Source of the DNA: CAVWDU01 sp963840725
Lineage (GTDB): Bacteria; Pseudomonadota; Gammaproteobacteria; Pseudomonadales; Halieaceae
Direction: 5' to 3'
NCBI GenBank assembly: GCA_963840725.1
Contig: CAWIZY010000013.1
Coordinates: 1-64,000 of the forward strand
DNA: 64,000 bases
The notes under the pieces were generated by a model. The model saw nothing but the letters and a program-made list of their open reading frames with translations, did no database searches and had not been told where the DNA came from. The translations under genes and the position numbers were made by a program. Positions 7,686 to 16,515 of this stretch are shown piece by piece (position 1 is the stretch's first letter; every line of letters begins with the position of its first letter).

Positions 7686-10600
7686 TTATCGCTCTATCGT
7701 GTAGATAATATCGCCGCCGCTGGAGAAGGTGGATGATTCGGTCGACACCTTCCAGTTCTCGTCCAGGGTGTATTCCAGCCGCACGGTAGAGACCGCTTCA
7801 AACAGGCCAATACCATAGCTGACATACAGGTCCGGTGACAGGTACTTGCCGATCACGAAGGCTGCCTGGTTCACGTCGCTGGCGGCACCGGCTTCGCCGG
7901 ACCCGGTCTCGAAGCCGATACTGTCGACGCCGAGACCGCCGCTAAACCTGTCCATCAGATAGTTGCCGCCTTTGAGGCTGAGCATCGTGGCAGCCTGCGC
8001 CAGCATGTCGCCTTCGCCTTCTGATGTGCCTTTCAAGGGACGTCCCAGCACCAGCCAGGACAATTGTTCAGTCTGACTCATGCCGGGCTCCGAAAAGACC
8101 TCGATATCCGGCTGCTGGACTGCGCCATACACCCGCACCCCGACCAGAATACCTTCCGCCGGCCGGCGCACCGCGCGCGCGTTGATCCCCGGCGTATCCA
8201 GGGGCCCTCCGGCGAATAAAATTTTCCCCTCCTCGATAACCAGTCCCTGGCCGTAGGCGCGATACTCGCCGTCTAGAATATTCAGTGTGCCGGTGCCGAG
8301 GGTCGGCTTGCCGGGCGTTTGGTTCACCACCAGGCCTCCTGTCAACCGCCCCTTGAACCCGAAACCGTCGACCCTGACCTCATCACCCAGCGTGATACGG
8401 ACATTGGCCTCTACACTCTGTTCGCCAGCCTTTACTGCTTGATCCCCGTCACCGGTGACGATGATCTGGTCAGCGGAGGTCGATATAGCCGACGGTGGGA
8501 GCTGCTTTGGCGTGATTTCGGCATAGGGCACCCGCACCTCGCCGGTCACCAGAAGACCGCTTTCGCGCACAGCGATATCGAGATTAGGCGAGACCCGGAC
8601 CCGCGCGTCGGGTGTGTCGAACACCTGAAAGGCCTCTCCCTCGATGCTGATATCGGCCGCTGTACCGCCGTCGGCGAACCCGGCACTGCCGCTAAGCGCG
8701 AGCTGACCGCCGCCCGAGCTGGCGCTCCCCTTGAATTTCAGTTCCTCGACGCCGGCGGCGTACGCCCGCAGGGTGAGATCGGTGATGTCCAGACCCGGGG
8801 ACGCGAGCTGCAGGGCGCCGCCACTCAATTCGAGTTCACCTTCGGGCACTGGATCTGCCAGCGAGCCGGCGAGGTCCAGCGCACCGCGGAGAGTGCCCGC
8901 CGCCCGTTCGATTTCCGGAGATAGCGCGGCCAGCGGGCCGATATCCCTGAGGTCCACGTCGAGGCGACCGCTGAGGGGGCGTTCAGCCAACGGCGCTTCA
9001 CCCTGGCCCACCCGTGCCCTTGCGCTGACCCCGCCGCCGCCGGATAGAGGCAGGGCCAAATCGACGTCGAGGCCGGCATCACCGTAAGTCAGGGTGGAGA
9101 GGGACGGCTGCAGCACAAGCAGCTGTTCGCCGGGTTGGCCGGTGCCCTCGCCTGACCGGAGTTCCACACCCTCCGTATTGATGCTGGCCACCACCTCTGG
9201 CTGGGCGTTTCCCTGCCTGCTGAGATCCACCCTTGCCCCAAGCTGTCCCGCCAGTGCAATCGATGGCGGCAACAGCGGCCGAAAATAGCTCAGTGCAAGT
9301 GCTTCCAGTGTCATCACGGCGGCGAGTGATTCCGCGTAGTACTCACCTTCGAGACAGAGGCGCGCTCCGCTACTGCCCCAGCAGCCATTGCCCAGCTCCT
9401 GCCGCTCCCTGGCGATGCGGCCGACGTGCGGCGATTCCAGAGTCCACGCCTCTAGTTCATCGTACTGCAGACGCCCGTCGGTAAGGCGAACCAGCCAGCT
9501 CGCGTCCTGCAGATCGCCGTCGAGGTCCAGCGTTGCGCTCCCGACCGATGTCTCACCTGCCAGCTGCAGCTGGTGATCCGACCGGGTGCCCCGGCCGACG
9601 AGGGTCAGGGTCTCGACCGCAACGCCCCCCAGCTGGCCGCCGCCAAGGACGAGTTCCAGTTCGGACGGGGCCGTGCGATTCAGGTCGACGTCCATGTCCA
9701 GAGACAACTGCGCCAGCGAATATTGGCCATAGTTCAAATCCCGGGCGCGCAGGAAACCGCGCACAGCGGGCAGATCGAGGGGACCTTCGATGTGTCCCCG
9801 GCCATCGATTGCACCGCCGGTATCGGACACTAATTGACTGAGATCCGGGCTACTCAGGGTCCAGTCGAAGTCCATTTCCTCGCCGATCAGGCCCGCGGCG
9901 CTGAGGCGGGTGGAGCCAGCGGCGAGTTCCAGCGTCTCCAGCCGCAGTTGAGGCCCTTGCAGGTTGGCCTGGAGCTGCAGATCCAAGGGCTGCTCGCGAA
10001 AGCGACCGGAAACCGAGAACGCCTCGATCCGCGCCGTCGCAATCCCGCCGCTCATCCCGCCCTGGGCCCTGATCTCCAGCTGCAAGTCGCCGGGCATGTC
10101 AGGCAGCAACACCGAAGGGTCCAGGCCGCTGCCGGTCAGTTCAACTCTGCCGGTCACCTCGGGTTTCCACTCTACCTTGGCGCTGCCATCGACAGCGCCG
10201 TTGAGCAGTGCAAGGTGCAGGCGATCCAGGTCGAGGAATCCGGTGCTGCCCCGTCCTGACGCCTGCAGTTTCCCGTCCGCTTGCCCGGGGATCTCGAGCC
10301 CGGTGTCGAGCGCCACGCGGTAATCCTCGGCGGCGCCGGAGACGCTCAGCTCGCCGCGGGCGCTGGCCACCTGCGGCGAGCCCTGTAGCGGCCACTGCAG
10401 CGACTGCCACCGACTCTCGAGGTCGAAAACCGGGACATCACCGTTGAGATCGACCAGGCCCGACGCCTGCAGTTCGCCGGCATCGCCGCCAGTTAGCGTG
10501 AGCTGGTCCAGTCCCAGTACCAGTTCCCTGAAGCCTCCGCGCGTTACAATCTCAATAACACCGGCGATTACTGAATCAACGCGCAGCTCCCCGCCATACC

Positions 10601-11471
10601 GGAGCTCCCGCGGGGTTCCCTCGGCGCGTAAGCGGCCGGAAATCGCGAGGTCCGGCAAGGTCTCGCCCAACTCCGGCAGTCGGATTCGACGGATAACCGT
10701 TTCGGTGGTGAAGGCCAGGGCAGAGGCGATATCCCGCAACGTTGCTGTCTGCTCCAGATCCAGGGGCGGCGCTACGGTGTGGCGTATCTGTAGTGTCGCC
10801 AGATCACCGGCCAGCGTCAGTTTGCCGGAAAGCGGCACAAGGTCGGGTGCCCGCGCCTCCCAATTGATGGCAATATCTGCGGGATATTCGTTCCTGGTAA
10901 GGGCTTCGATATCTGCATCGACCGTGAACAGCGGCCCCCGGACCGACAACGTGGGCACCGAGAGGTCGTGCCCGCGGAATTTCGCCGCCAGTTCTGCCCT
11001 GGTGACCACCAGGGGTTCAGCGTCGGGAGAGCTACGGAACGCCAGGTTCTCGAGGCTGAGGTCGCGAATGTCGAGTTCGAGCGGCAAGCTGAAACTCTCT
11101 GGTAGCTCAAATGGTACCTCTTCCTCCGGGGCCGGTAAGGGTTTGATCTGCAGGTAGTCCACGTCGGCCATGTGCAGCCGTGCCAGCAGAAACTCACCAG
11201 CAAGCAGGCGCGAGGGATACCAGTCCAGCACCACTGACCCGATCTCCAGTGCCCGGTATTCGTCGCCGTAGTGCAATCCCCGGATCGCCAGGGAGCCGGC
11301 CATGCGCCCCTCCACCGAATCTGCCTCGAGCCCGTCTACCGCCCTGGTAACCATCCACCACAAAGAACGCGTGCCGCTCTCGGTGCCCAGTCCCCAGATC
11401 AGCAGTAACAGGACCATCGACAGCACCGCTGCCGGCACGGCGAGAAGCCATAACAAGCTACGTCGCGTCAT
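7686..11471 (-). CDS. tamB: Translocation and assembly module inner-membrane subunit TamB
   Basis: A 1261-residue protein with an N-terminal membrane anchor (LLWLLAVPAAVLSMVLLLLI), a very long series of beta-rich repeats with many DxxxL/GxxL strands, and the conserved C-terminal DUF490/TamB domain: LSWLVLGRPL, then a strand-rich end closing in GGDIIYTIER. TamB forms a lipid-groove bridge across the periplasm and works with TamA in outer-membrane protein insertion and phospholipid transport. Length and domain order fit the family (E. coli TamB is about 1259 residues). It overlaps the end of tamA by four bases (ATGA), so the two genes are translationally coupled in the usual tamA-tamB order. 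Confidence 0.95.
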   Translation of the reverse strand: MTRRSLLWLLAVPAAVLSMVLLLLIWGLGTESGTRSLWWMVTRAVDGLEADSVEGRMAGSLAIRGLHYGDEYRALEIGSVVLDWYPSRLLAGEFLLARLHMADVDYLQIKPLPAPEEEVPFELPESFSLPLELDIRDLSLENLAFRSSPDAEPLVVTRAELAAKFRGHDLSVPTLSVRGPLFTVDADIEALTRNEYPADIAINWEARAPDLVPLSGKLTLAGDLATLQIRHTVAPPLDLEQTATLRDIASALAFTTETVIRRIRLPELGETLPDLAISGRLRAEGTPRELRYGGELRVDSVIAGVIEIVTRGGFRELVLGLDQLTLTGGDAGELQASGLVDLNGDVPVFDLESRWQSLQWPLQGSPQVASARGELSVSGAAEDYRVALDTGLEIPGQADGKLQASGRGSTGFLDLDRLHLALLNGAVDGSAKVEWKPEVTGRVELTGSGLDPSVLLPDMPGDLQLEIRAQGGMSGGIATARIEAFSVSGRFREQPLDLQLQANLQGPQLRLETLELAAGSTRLSAAGLIGEEMDFDWTLSSPDLSQLVSDTGGAIDGRGHIEGPLDLPAVRGFLRARDLNYGQYSLAQLSLDMDVDLNRTAPSELELVLGGGQLGGVAVETLTLVGRGTRSDHQLQLAGETSVGSATLDLDGDLQDASWLVRLTDGRLQYDELEAWTLESPHVGRIARERQELGNGCWGSSGARLCLEGEYYAESLAAVMTLEALALSYFRPLLPPSIALAGQLGARVDLSRQGNAQPEVVASINTEGVELRSGEGTGQPGEQLLVLQPSLSTLTYGDAGLDVDLALPLSGGGGVSARARVGQGEAPLAERPLSGRLDVDLRDIGPLAALSPEIERAAGTLRGALDLAGSLADPVPEGELELSGGALQLASPGLDITDLTLRAYAAGVEELKFKGSASSGGGQLALSGSAGFADGGTAADISIEGEAFQVFDTPDARVRVSPNLDIAVRESGLLVTGEVRVPYAEITPKQLPPSAISTSADQIIVTGDGDQAVKAGEQSVEANVRITLGDEVRVDGFGFKGRLTGGLVVNQTPGKPTLGTGTLNILDGEYRAYGQGLVIEEGKILFAGGPLDTPGINARAVRRPAEGILVGVRVYGAVQQPDIEVFSEPGMSQTEQLSWLVLGRPLKGTSEGEGDMLAQAATMLSLKGGNYLMDRFSGGLGVDSIGFETGSGEAGAASDVNQAAFVIGKYLSPDLYVSYGIGLFEAVSTVRLEYTLDENWKVSTESSTFSSGGDIIYTIER

Positions 11472-13321
11472 TGCAGGTCGGGGCCAAAACTGATGTGGAA
11501 GGCGAACGAGGAATCGGGGTCGTCGAACGGATGGGCGAAGTCCACCCGCACCATACCCACCGGGGTCCGGTAGCGCAGCCCGATGCCGGCGCCGGTCTTC
11601 CAGTCGATATCAGCATTATCCGACGCATTACCCGTATCGACAAACGCGGCCAGGCCAAAATCGCCATACACCAGGAAATCGACCTCGATGCTGGCCACAC
11701 CCAGATAACGTCCGCCGATGAGATTGCCTTGATCATCCTCCGGACTCAGCTCCTCGAACCCGTAACCGCGCACGCTCTGCGCGCCGCCGGTAAAGAACCG
11801 TTGCGAGGGTGGCAGCTCGTTAAAACTGTCGGTAGCCGTGGCGCCATATTCGCCGCGTAACAACAGTCGGCCTCGCTCTCCCAGTGGCTTGACCATGCGC
11901 AGCGCCAGGTAGCCCTGCAGGTAGGTGGCGTCCGACAGCACCCCCTCGGCGGCCCCGTAGACAGCGAGGTTCACGCTGTAGCCGTCGCGGGTGAACAACA
12001 GGTCGTCGCCACGGATCCGGTCGTACTCGAGCCCCGGGATCAGCAGGGTGGAATCTTCCCGCGGCTGGTCGCCGAACGCCCACTCCTCCTGCAGCAGCAG
12101 CAGCGACACCCGCCGGCGTCCATGCCAGCGGTTCTGGTTCAGGCTGGCGCCCAGGGCAAATCGGGTCGAATCGGTGTCATTGATTTCGCGCTGATCGAGG
12201 TCAGCTTTGAAATCGAGGAACTCGCTGCGCACGTCGCCAACCGGTATCTTGTAATGCGCAACCAGGGTCTGCTGGATCTGCGAGAGCCGGATATCGGTCC
12301 GGAACTGGTGTCCGCGGCTATTGACCCGTCGCCACAACGCGCCCAGCCCGCCGCGCAGTCCGGTATCGGTGCCGTAGCCGACACTGGCTTCGTACTTCCA
12401 AGGTGCCGAAGGTTCAGTGGTCACCCTCACCGGCACCTGTTGACCGACAGCATCATCGCGCTGGATATCAACCTCAGCCGAGCTGAAGTAATCACTGTCG
12501 CTGAGCGCCAGTTGCAGGTCGATCAGTTGTCTGGGATTGAAGATTTCTCCCGCACTGATCTCGACAAACCGGTCGATAAATTCCTGGGACAGGATTGTCT
12601 GCTCGATGGTGACATCGCCGAAGCGAAAGCGAGGTCCGGTGTCAAAGTCCAGCGTCACGTCGGCAACCTGCTGTTCAGAGTGCACCACGAGCCGACTAGT
12701 GGTGAAGGTACTGTCCAGGTAGCCGAGGGCGTAAGCATCACTTTGCAGGCTATTCTTCAGCCGGCTGTAGGCGGGGTGATAGAGCACGGCGCCAGGCTCG
12801 AGACCCGACTGCGAGACCAGCCGCCTGAGTTCGTCCTGGCCCCGGCCTTCGCCTTCCAGCCTGATGTTGACATTGCGCAGGCGGGTCGCGGGACCGGGGT
12901 CAATGCGATAGCGCGCCTGCCAGAGCTTGTTGGTCTCGCCCTCGGCCTTGTCTTTCTCCTGCACTTCCAAGGTTGCAGTCACCGTCGGGTCGTAATAGCC
13001 GAAAGGTTGCAGGGCAGCCTCGATCTCCGCCGTCGCACCGCGATGCAGGCGCTCGATATCGGCGTCTGTAAGCGGCTTTTCGTCCCCGACTCGCTTTCGC
13101 TGGCCCTCGCTGAAAATGCCAAGGAAAGCCTTTACATTGTCTTTGATTTCCTCATCGACGCCGTCGATGTCGACCTTGACCGAAGCCGCGCGCGCGCAGG
13201 CGCAGAGCAGAGGATGGCACAGGCACACAAGGCAGAGCGCTGCGATTCTAGCCTTCAGTGGAGCGCGAACGACGTCGCCTGCTGAACGGGAATGTCGGGA
13301 GCTCATGGCTGACAGGCACAT
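11468..13321 (-). CDS. tamA: Outer-membrane assembly protein TamA (Omp85 family)
   Basis: A signal peptide with hydrophobic segment ALCLVCLCHPLLCAC ends near residue 45. Three POTRA domains follow (about residues 48-280; for example ALQPFGYYDP and YALGYLDS), then a 16-strand Omp85 barrel with the hallmark VRGYGFEELSP motif near residue 500 and a C-terminal strand ending in FHISFGPDLQ, where aromatic residues act as the barrel assembly signal. TamA inserts certain outer-membrane proteins together with TamB, whose gene starts inside the last codons of this one. Two starts are possible, 13321 and 13306; neither has a strong ribosome site, and the choice only changes five residues of the leader. 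Confidence 0.94.
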   Translation of the reverse strand: MCLSAMSSRHSRSAGDVVRAPLKARIAALCLVCLCHPLLCACARAASVKVDIDGVDEEIKDNVKAFLGIFSEGQRKRVGDEKPLTDADIERLHRGATAEIEAALQPFGYYDPTVTATLEVQEKDKAEGETNKLWQARYRIDPGPATRLRNVNIRLEGEGRGQDELRRLVSQSGLEPGAVLYHPAYSRLKNSLQSDAYALGYLDSTFTTSRLVVHSEQQVADVTLDFDTGPRFRFGDVTIEQTILSQEFIDRFVEISAGEIFNPRQLIDLQLALSDSDYFSSAEVDIQRDDAVGQQVPVRVTTEPSAPWKYEASVGYGTDTGLRGGLGALWRRVNSRGHQFRTDIRLSQIQQTLVAHYKIPVGDVRSEFLDFKADLDQREINDTDSTRFALGASLNQNRWHGRRRVSLLLLQEEWAFGDQPREDSTLLIPGLEYDRIRGDDLLFTRDGYSVNLAVYGAAEGVLSDATYLQGYLALRMVKPLGERGRLLLRGEYGATATDSFNELPPSQRFFTGGAQSVRGYGFEELSPEDDQGNLIGGRYLGVASIEVDFLVYGDFGLAAFVDTGNASDNADIDWKTGAGIGLRYRTPVGMVRVDFAHPFDDPDSSFAFHISFGPDLQ

Positions 13322-13462
13322 TCTATAATTTAGTTCCTGCGCCAGGTAAAGAAGCGACAGACGTCCCCACCTTCACTAGCATTGAGGGCTATCCTCATTA
13401 ATGGGTTACCTTAAAGCGTCGGGTGATACCGCGTAATCTCGCGAAAAGCGGAGGCATCTACG

Positions 13463-13650
13463 CAACAGAAAGTAGTCTATATCGGCCTGTATGTCGATGA
13501 TACAAAGTACCACGGTTATGCGTTGAACAAGGAATCCGGTGAGTTGCTCAGTTTCAGATGCAGGCCAACCCAGAAGGGCCTGATGGGACATGGCCAAGGT
13601 TCCCAGACACTTTCCCGGGCGGGCCATCAAGGTGGCTTGTGAGGCGTCGT
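13463..13650 (+). pseudogene. IS110-family transposase relic (N-terminal piece)
   Basis: One frame from 13463 gives VVYIGLYVDDTKYHGYAL and then RCRPTQKGL, matching the start of IS110-like transposases (a glycine-led strand, then a conserved K/RPT..GL segment). The match continues in another frame from 13590 with HFPGRAIKVACEASF, the KFPG..I.VCYEA.. segment of the same family. So there is one frameshift near 13585, and the gene is cut at about 13650, where antisense IS6-like sequence begins. The rest of the DEDD core and the C-terminal serine domain are absent. Confidence 0.55.
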
Positions 13651-13699
13651 TCATCCCCATAGCCAAGGCACACTTCGCGGGGCAGTCTTTCCTGGCCTA

Positions 13700-13865
13700 T
13701 CGCTCTCCACAGGTAATGCAGCTGGCCGTTGATCTGACTGTTCCGGCATACCGGCGAGACCTCGTTGATGAAGAACGTGTCGCCATATCCCTGATGCTTT
13801 CGTTTCATGCGACGGGTGTAAATGGCTGCGAATTTAGTGCAGGGCCCGAACACCTGAACATATAG
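13700..13865 (-). pseudogene. IS6-family transposase relic (central part)
   Basis: Read on the minus strand, the segment gives VFGPCTKFAAIYTRRMKRK, then GDTFFINEV and QLHYLWRAIGQ. This follows the IS6 pattern KFGP..A..LRRR....GD.W..DEV....G..HYLWRAVDQ, in which the Asp of DEV is the first catalytic residue (here Asn-Glu, so altered). It is the part of the protein that would follow the fragment at 840-1000. The GGACACCC array starts directly at its upstream edge. Confidence 0.6.
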
Positions 13866-14143
13866 TGGACACCCATCGATCTCCAACATGTAGCGCAACA
13901 GGAACATATAGTGGACACCCATCGATCTCCAACAGAACATGTAGTGGACACCCATCGATCTCCAACGCACACATGTAACAGAACATGTAGTGGACACCCA
14001 TCGATCTCCAACGCAACATGTAGCGGACACCCATCGATCTCCCACCAGGAACACAAACATGTAGCGGAAACATGTAGCGGACACCCATCGATTTCCAATG
14101 GACATGTAGGAACATGTAGCGGACACCCACCAATCTCCCACCA
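13860..14143. repeat. Left array: seven (A/G)TAG-tGGACACCCATCGATCTCC units
   Basis: GGACACCCA cores start at 13867, 13913, 13946, 13992, 14025, 14079 and 14121. Most are preceded by ACATGTAG or ACATATAG and followed by TCGATCTCC. Spacing is irregular (33 to 54 bp), unlike a simple tandem repeat. The GTAG tetranucleotide in front of the core is the feature known REP-associated transposases recognise at REP units; its presence here is seen, its use is inferred. Confidence 0.9.
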
Positions 14144-14221
14144 AAACCGGCCAATCCCTTGGCCACCGCGAGGCTGACGGCTAAGCTGGGTGTGTCGTTC
14201 AGCCACCCCAGGAGGTCAAGG

Positions 14222-15227
14222 ATGACCATCCGGCGCTCCGCACAGATCTCGCTCAGCGAGACACCCTACTACCACTGCATCGCCCGCTGCGTTCGCCGGG
14301 CTTTCCTGTGTGGTAAAGATCAGTACACCGGGCAGGATTTCAATCACCGCCGCGCCTGGCTGGTCGAACGGCTCAAGCTGCAGGTCTCGGCCTTTGGCAT
14401 CGAACTCTGTGCCTACGCCATTATGAGTAATCACTACCACGTGGTGCTGCGGGTGGATCAGGCCCGGGCACAGCACTGGAGCGACGATGAGGTCATCGAA
14501 CGCTGGACCCGGATGTTTAGCGGGCCCCTGCTGGTCCAACAGAAACTGGCCGGGCAGCCGCTCACGGCGGCCCAGGCTGCCACCGTGGCGGCGATTGCCG
14601 CCGTGTGGCGTGCCCGGCTCTATGACATCAGCTGGTTTATGCGTTGCCTGAATGAACACATTGCGCGCAGGGCGAATGCTGAGGACGACTGCACGGGGCG
14701 ATTCTGGGAGGGGCGCTTCAAGTCCAAAGCCTTGCTGGATGAGGCGGCGGTCCTGTCCTGTATGGCCTATGTCGATCTGAACCCGATCCGGGCCGGGATG
14801 GCAGAGACCATACGCGATTCGGACTTCACCTCGGTGCAGGAACGGCTAAAGGCGAACACGCTTACAGAGTCTGCGCCAGCAGGCAAAACTTCAAGCCCTG
14901 TCGCTATCGCCGTTTTCAGAGGGCGGCGAGTCGCTTGAGAACAGCCAGAGTCTCCCTATCAGGCTGGACGACTATCTGGCTCTGGTGGCTGCTACAGGCC
15001 GCTGCGTGCGCGCTGGCAACCGGGGTGTCATGCCGCGGGAGGCCGTTCCAGCCTTGGACCGGCTGTCGATAGATAGCCAACAGTGGATGGCCCTGGTCTG
15101 CGATATCCAGTCTTCTTCCCTGCAGGCTATTGGTGCTCTGGCGCGGATGCGCAGTTACGCGGCCTCCTCCGGGCGTTGCTGGATAAAGGGGTCAGCCAAA
15201 CTGGGGAATCTTTACAACGCTGCCTGA
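14222..15227 (+). pseudogene. REP-associated tyrosine (Y1/HUH) transposase, one frameshift
   Basis: The start ATG at 14222 has a perfect AGGAGG six bases upstream. The protein carries TPYYHCIARCVRRAFLCG, the HUH metal site SNHYHVVL (residues about 70-78), RFWEGRFKSKALLDE and MAYVDLNPIRAGM, all typical of Y1 transposases of the TnpA_REP group. Around 14855-14870 the frame shifts: the shorter frame runs to a stop at 14938, while the frame that continues sense gives LQSLRQQAKLQAL, LPIRLDDYLALV and a normal C-terminus to 15227. Intact members are about 330 residues, matching the joined length. The enzyme is therefore probably non-functional here unless the shift is a reading error. Confidence 0.8.
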
Positions 15228-15444
15228 GTATCAATGATAGGGTCAGTCAATAAAACTTTGCTGAACGCCTGCTGAATCTTCAGGTTATCGGATCTGGCGT
15301 AATCTATTGGCACACCTATTTAGCAGTGGCCCATTAAGGCCTTTTCAGCCCGCCAATCCCGCACTACCTTCTTCGTCTACGCACTGAGACAATGTCGGTT
15401 GTAAAGCAACCCAAGTATCTTGCTCCAATCGAGCAGGGGAAAAT

Positions 15445-15545
15445 GATGGGTGTCCCGTATGAGCTCGTATGAGCTCTCACTCTAATGGAGTAGGGGGAAA
15501 TGATGGGCTGTCCTATATTGCCTTGAGCTATCGATGGTTGTCCTA
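15445..15545. repeat. Right-end units of element copy 1 (inverted GGACACCC core)
   Basis: GAAAATGATGGGTGTCCC at about 15439-15456, GAAATGATGGGCTGTCC near 15498-15513 and a degenerate TCGATGGTTGTCCTAC near 15531. These are reverse complements of the left-array core, with decay increasing away from the gene. Confidence 0.7.
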
Positions 15546-15569
15546 CATTAGCTCCATATAGGTTTTACC

Positions 15570-16514
15570 TTAATTTACAGGCTCTGCGGCGGGCAGGAAG
15601 TACATGCGAGAAATTGACTTATGCAAATCTATCAGGCCGAGTTGCAGCACATCGACGAATTCATTCAAAGGGTCAGGAGCCAGGGCAGCGGGCTTGCTAT
15701 TATCTACCATTTTTACAATTTTTCGTAAGGCCAGTAAGCAAGGCTGGCTGTTTTGCAGTGCACCAAGGCTCTCTTCAATGGCGTTCAGGCAATGTGATAA
15801 AGAACGCGGGAATTCATCGTCCTTGAACAGAAACCACAGGATATGCTCCCGACAAACCTGAGTACGCATTTTCCGCCGGTACATTTGATAAGCCGATAGG
15901 CTTCCCAGGACATTCACCCACTGTACTTTTGTGAGTGATGTTGTATCCGGCAATTTCTCTGTCTGTGCTACAGCCAGGCGCATATTGACAAAACGCGTCG
16001 TCATGTCCGCTCGCTCCAGGTTGCGTCCCAAGCGCAAGAACTGGTACGCCAGATCCCTTGTGATCGTCGATTCAAGTAGCCCCATCATCATTTGGCAAGT
16101 TCGAATAATTCGCTGCAGGAACGCATGTCGACCACGTCGTGTCAAACCGGTGGGCAGGTTTTCATCGACGAACATTTGCATTTCGGTCAGGTATTGCCAA
16201 GCCTCTCGAGGCAGTATGTCTCTTAAGGTCCTACAATTTTCGCGAGCGTTTTGTAAGGCATTGCTTATCGAGCTTGGGCAATCACGGTCACCAATCAAGA
16301 ACCGGACTACCTGACGCTCGCTATAGTCATTGTGACGCTGCTCGAACATTGCGCTTGCGCCGGTGACCTCGATAAGCGGGCGCCAGTCAGGCAAGACGCC
16401 ACGCGGCAGATCCAACTGTAGACTGCCGTTAACACTGAGTACACGAGCAATATTCTCAACACGCTCGATGTAGCGACACATCCAATAGATATTTTCCGCT
16501 ACCCGAGAAAGCAT
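15570..16514 (-). CDS. Alpha-E domain protein (DUF403)
   Basis: From the ATG at 16514 the protein opens with MLSRVAENIYWMCRYIERVE, the signature of the alpha-E family, and is helical throughout, as expected; length (314 residues) is normal. Its gene begins one base after the stop of the ATP-grasp gene, so the two form an operon. Alpha-E proteins nearly always occur beside a circularly permuted ATP-grasp enzyme and often a transglutaminase-like protease, a set thought to make or modify a peptide-like product. No transglutaminase gene is present in this window. GC content is visibly lower than that of the flanking tamA and desaturase genes. Confidence 0.88.
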   Translation of the reverse strand: MLSRVAENIYWMCRYIERVENIARVLSVNGSLQLDLPRGVLPDWRPLIEVTGASAMFEQRHNDYSERQVVRFLIGDRDCPSSISNALQNARENCRTLRDILPREAWQYLTEMQMFVDENLPTGLTRRGRHAFLQRIIRTCQMMMGLLESTITRDLAYQFLRLGRNLERADMTTRFVNMRLAVAQTEKLPDTTSLTKVQWVNVLGSLSAYQMYRRKMRTQVCREHILWFLFKDDEFPRSLSHCLNAIEESLGALQNSQPCLLALRKIVKMVDNSKPAALAPDPLNEFVDVLQLGLIDLHKSISRMYFLPAAEPVN

Positions 16515-16515
16515 T

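Larger units (their letters stand above)
13860..15555 (+). mobile_element. REP-associated transposase element, copy 1
   Basis: The element consists of a left array of seven GGACACCCA units (13860-14143), a short conserved leader with GAGGCTGACGGCTAAGCT, a Y1/HUH transposase gene (14222-15227, frameshifted), a conserved 200-bp non-coding tail, and right-end units with the core inverted (ATGGGTGTCC, from 15445). A second copy with the same order and orientation lies at 18370-19480, so left and right limits are set by comparing the two. The left and right units are near reverse complements of each other, which fits excision and insertion of single-stranded units by a Y1 enzyme. Confidence 0.75.

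Noticed and set aside
12122..13285. A 387-codon plus-strand open frame
   Set aside because: It is antisense to tamA, which has full POTRA and barrel signatures.
13554..14229. Overlapping minus-strand open frames with repeated peptides (W-R-S-M-G-V, E-I-D-G-C-P)
   Set aside because: All three minus frames are open only because the GGACACCCATCGATCTCC array contains few stops; the peptides are translations of the repeat.
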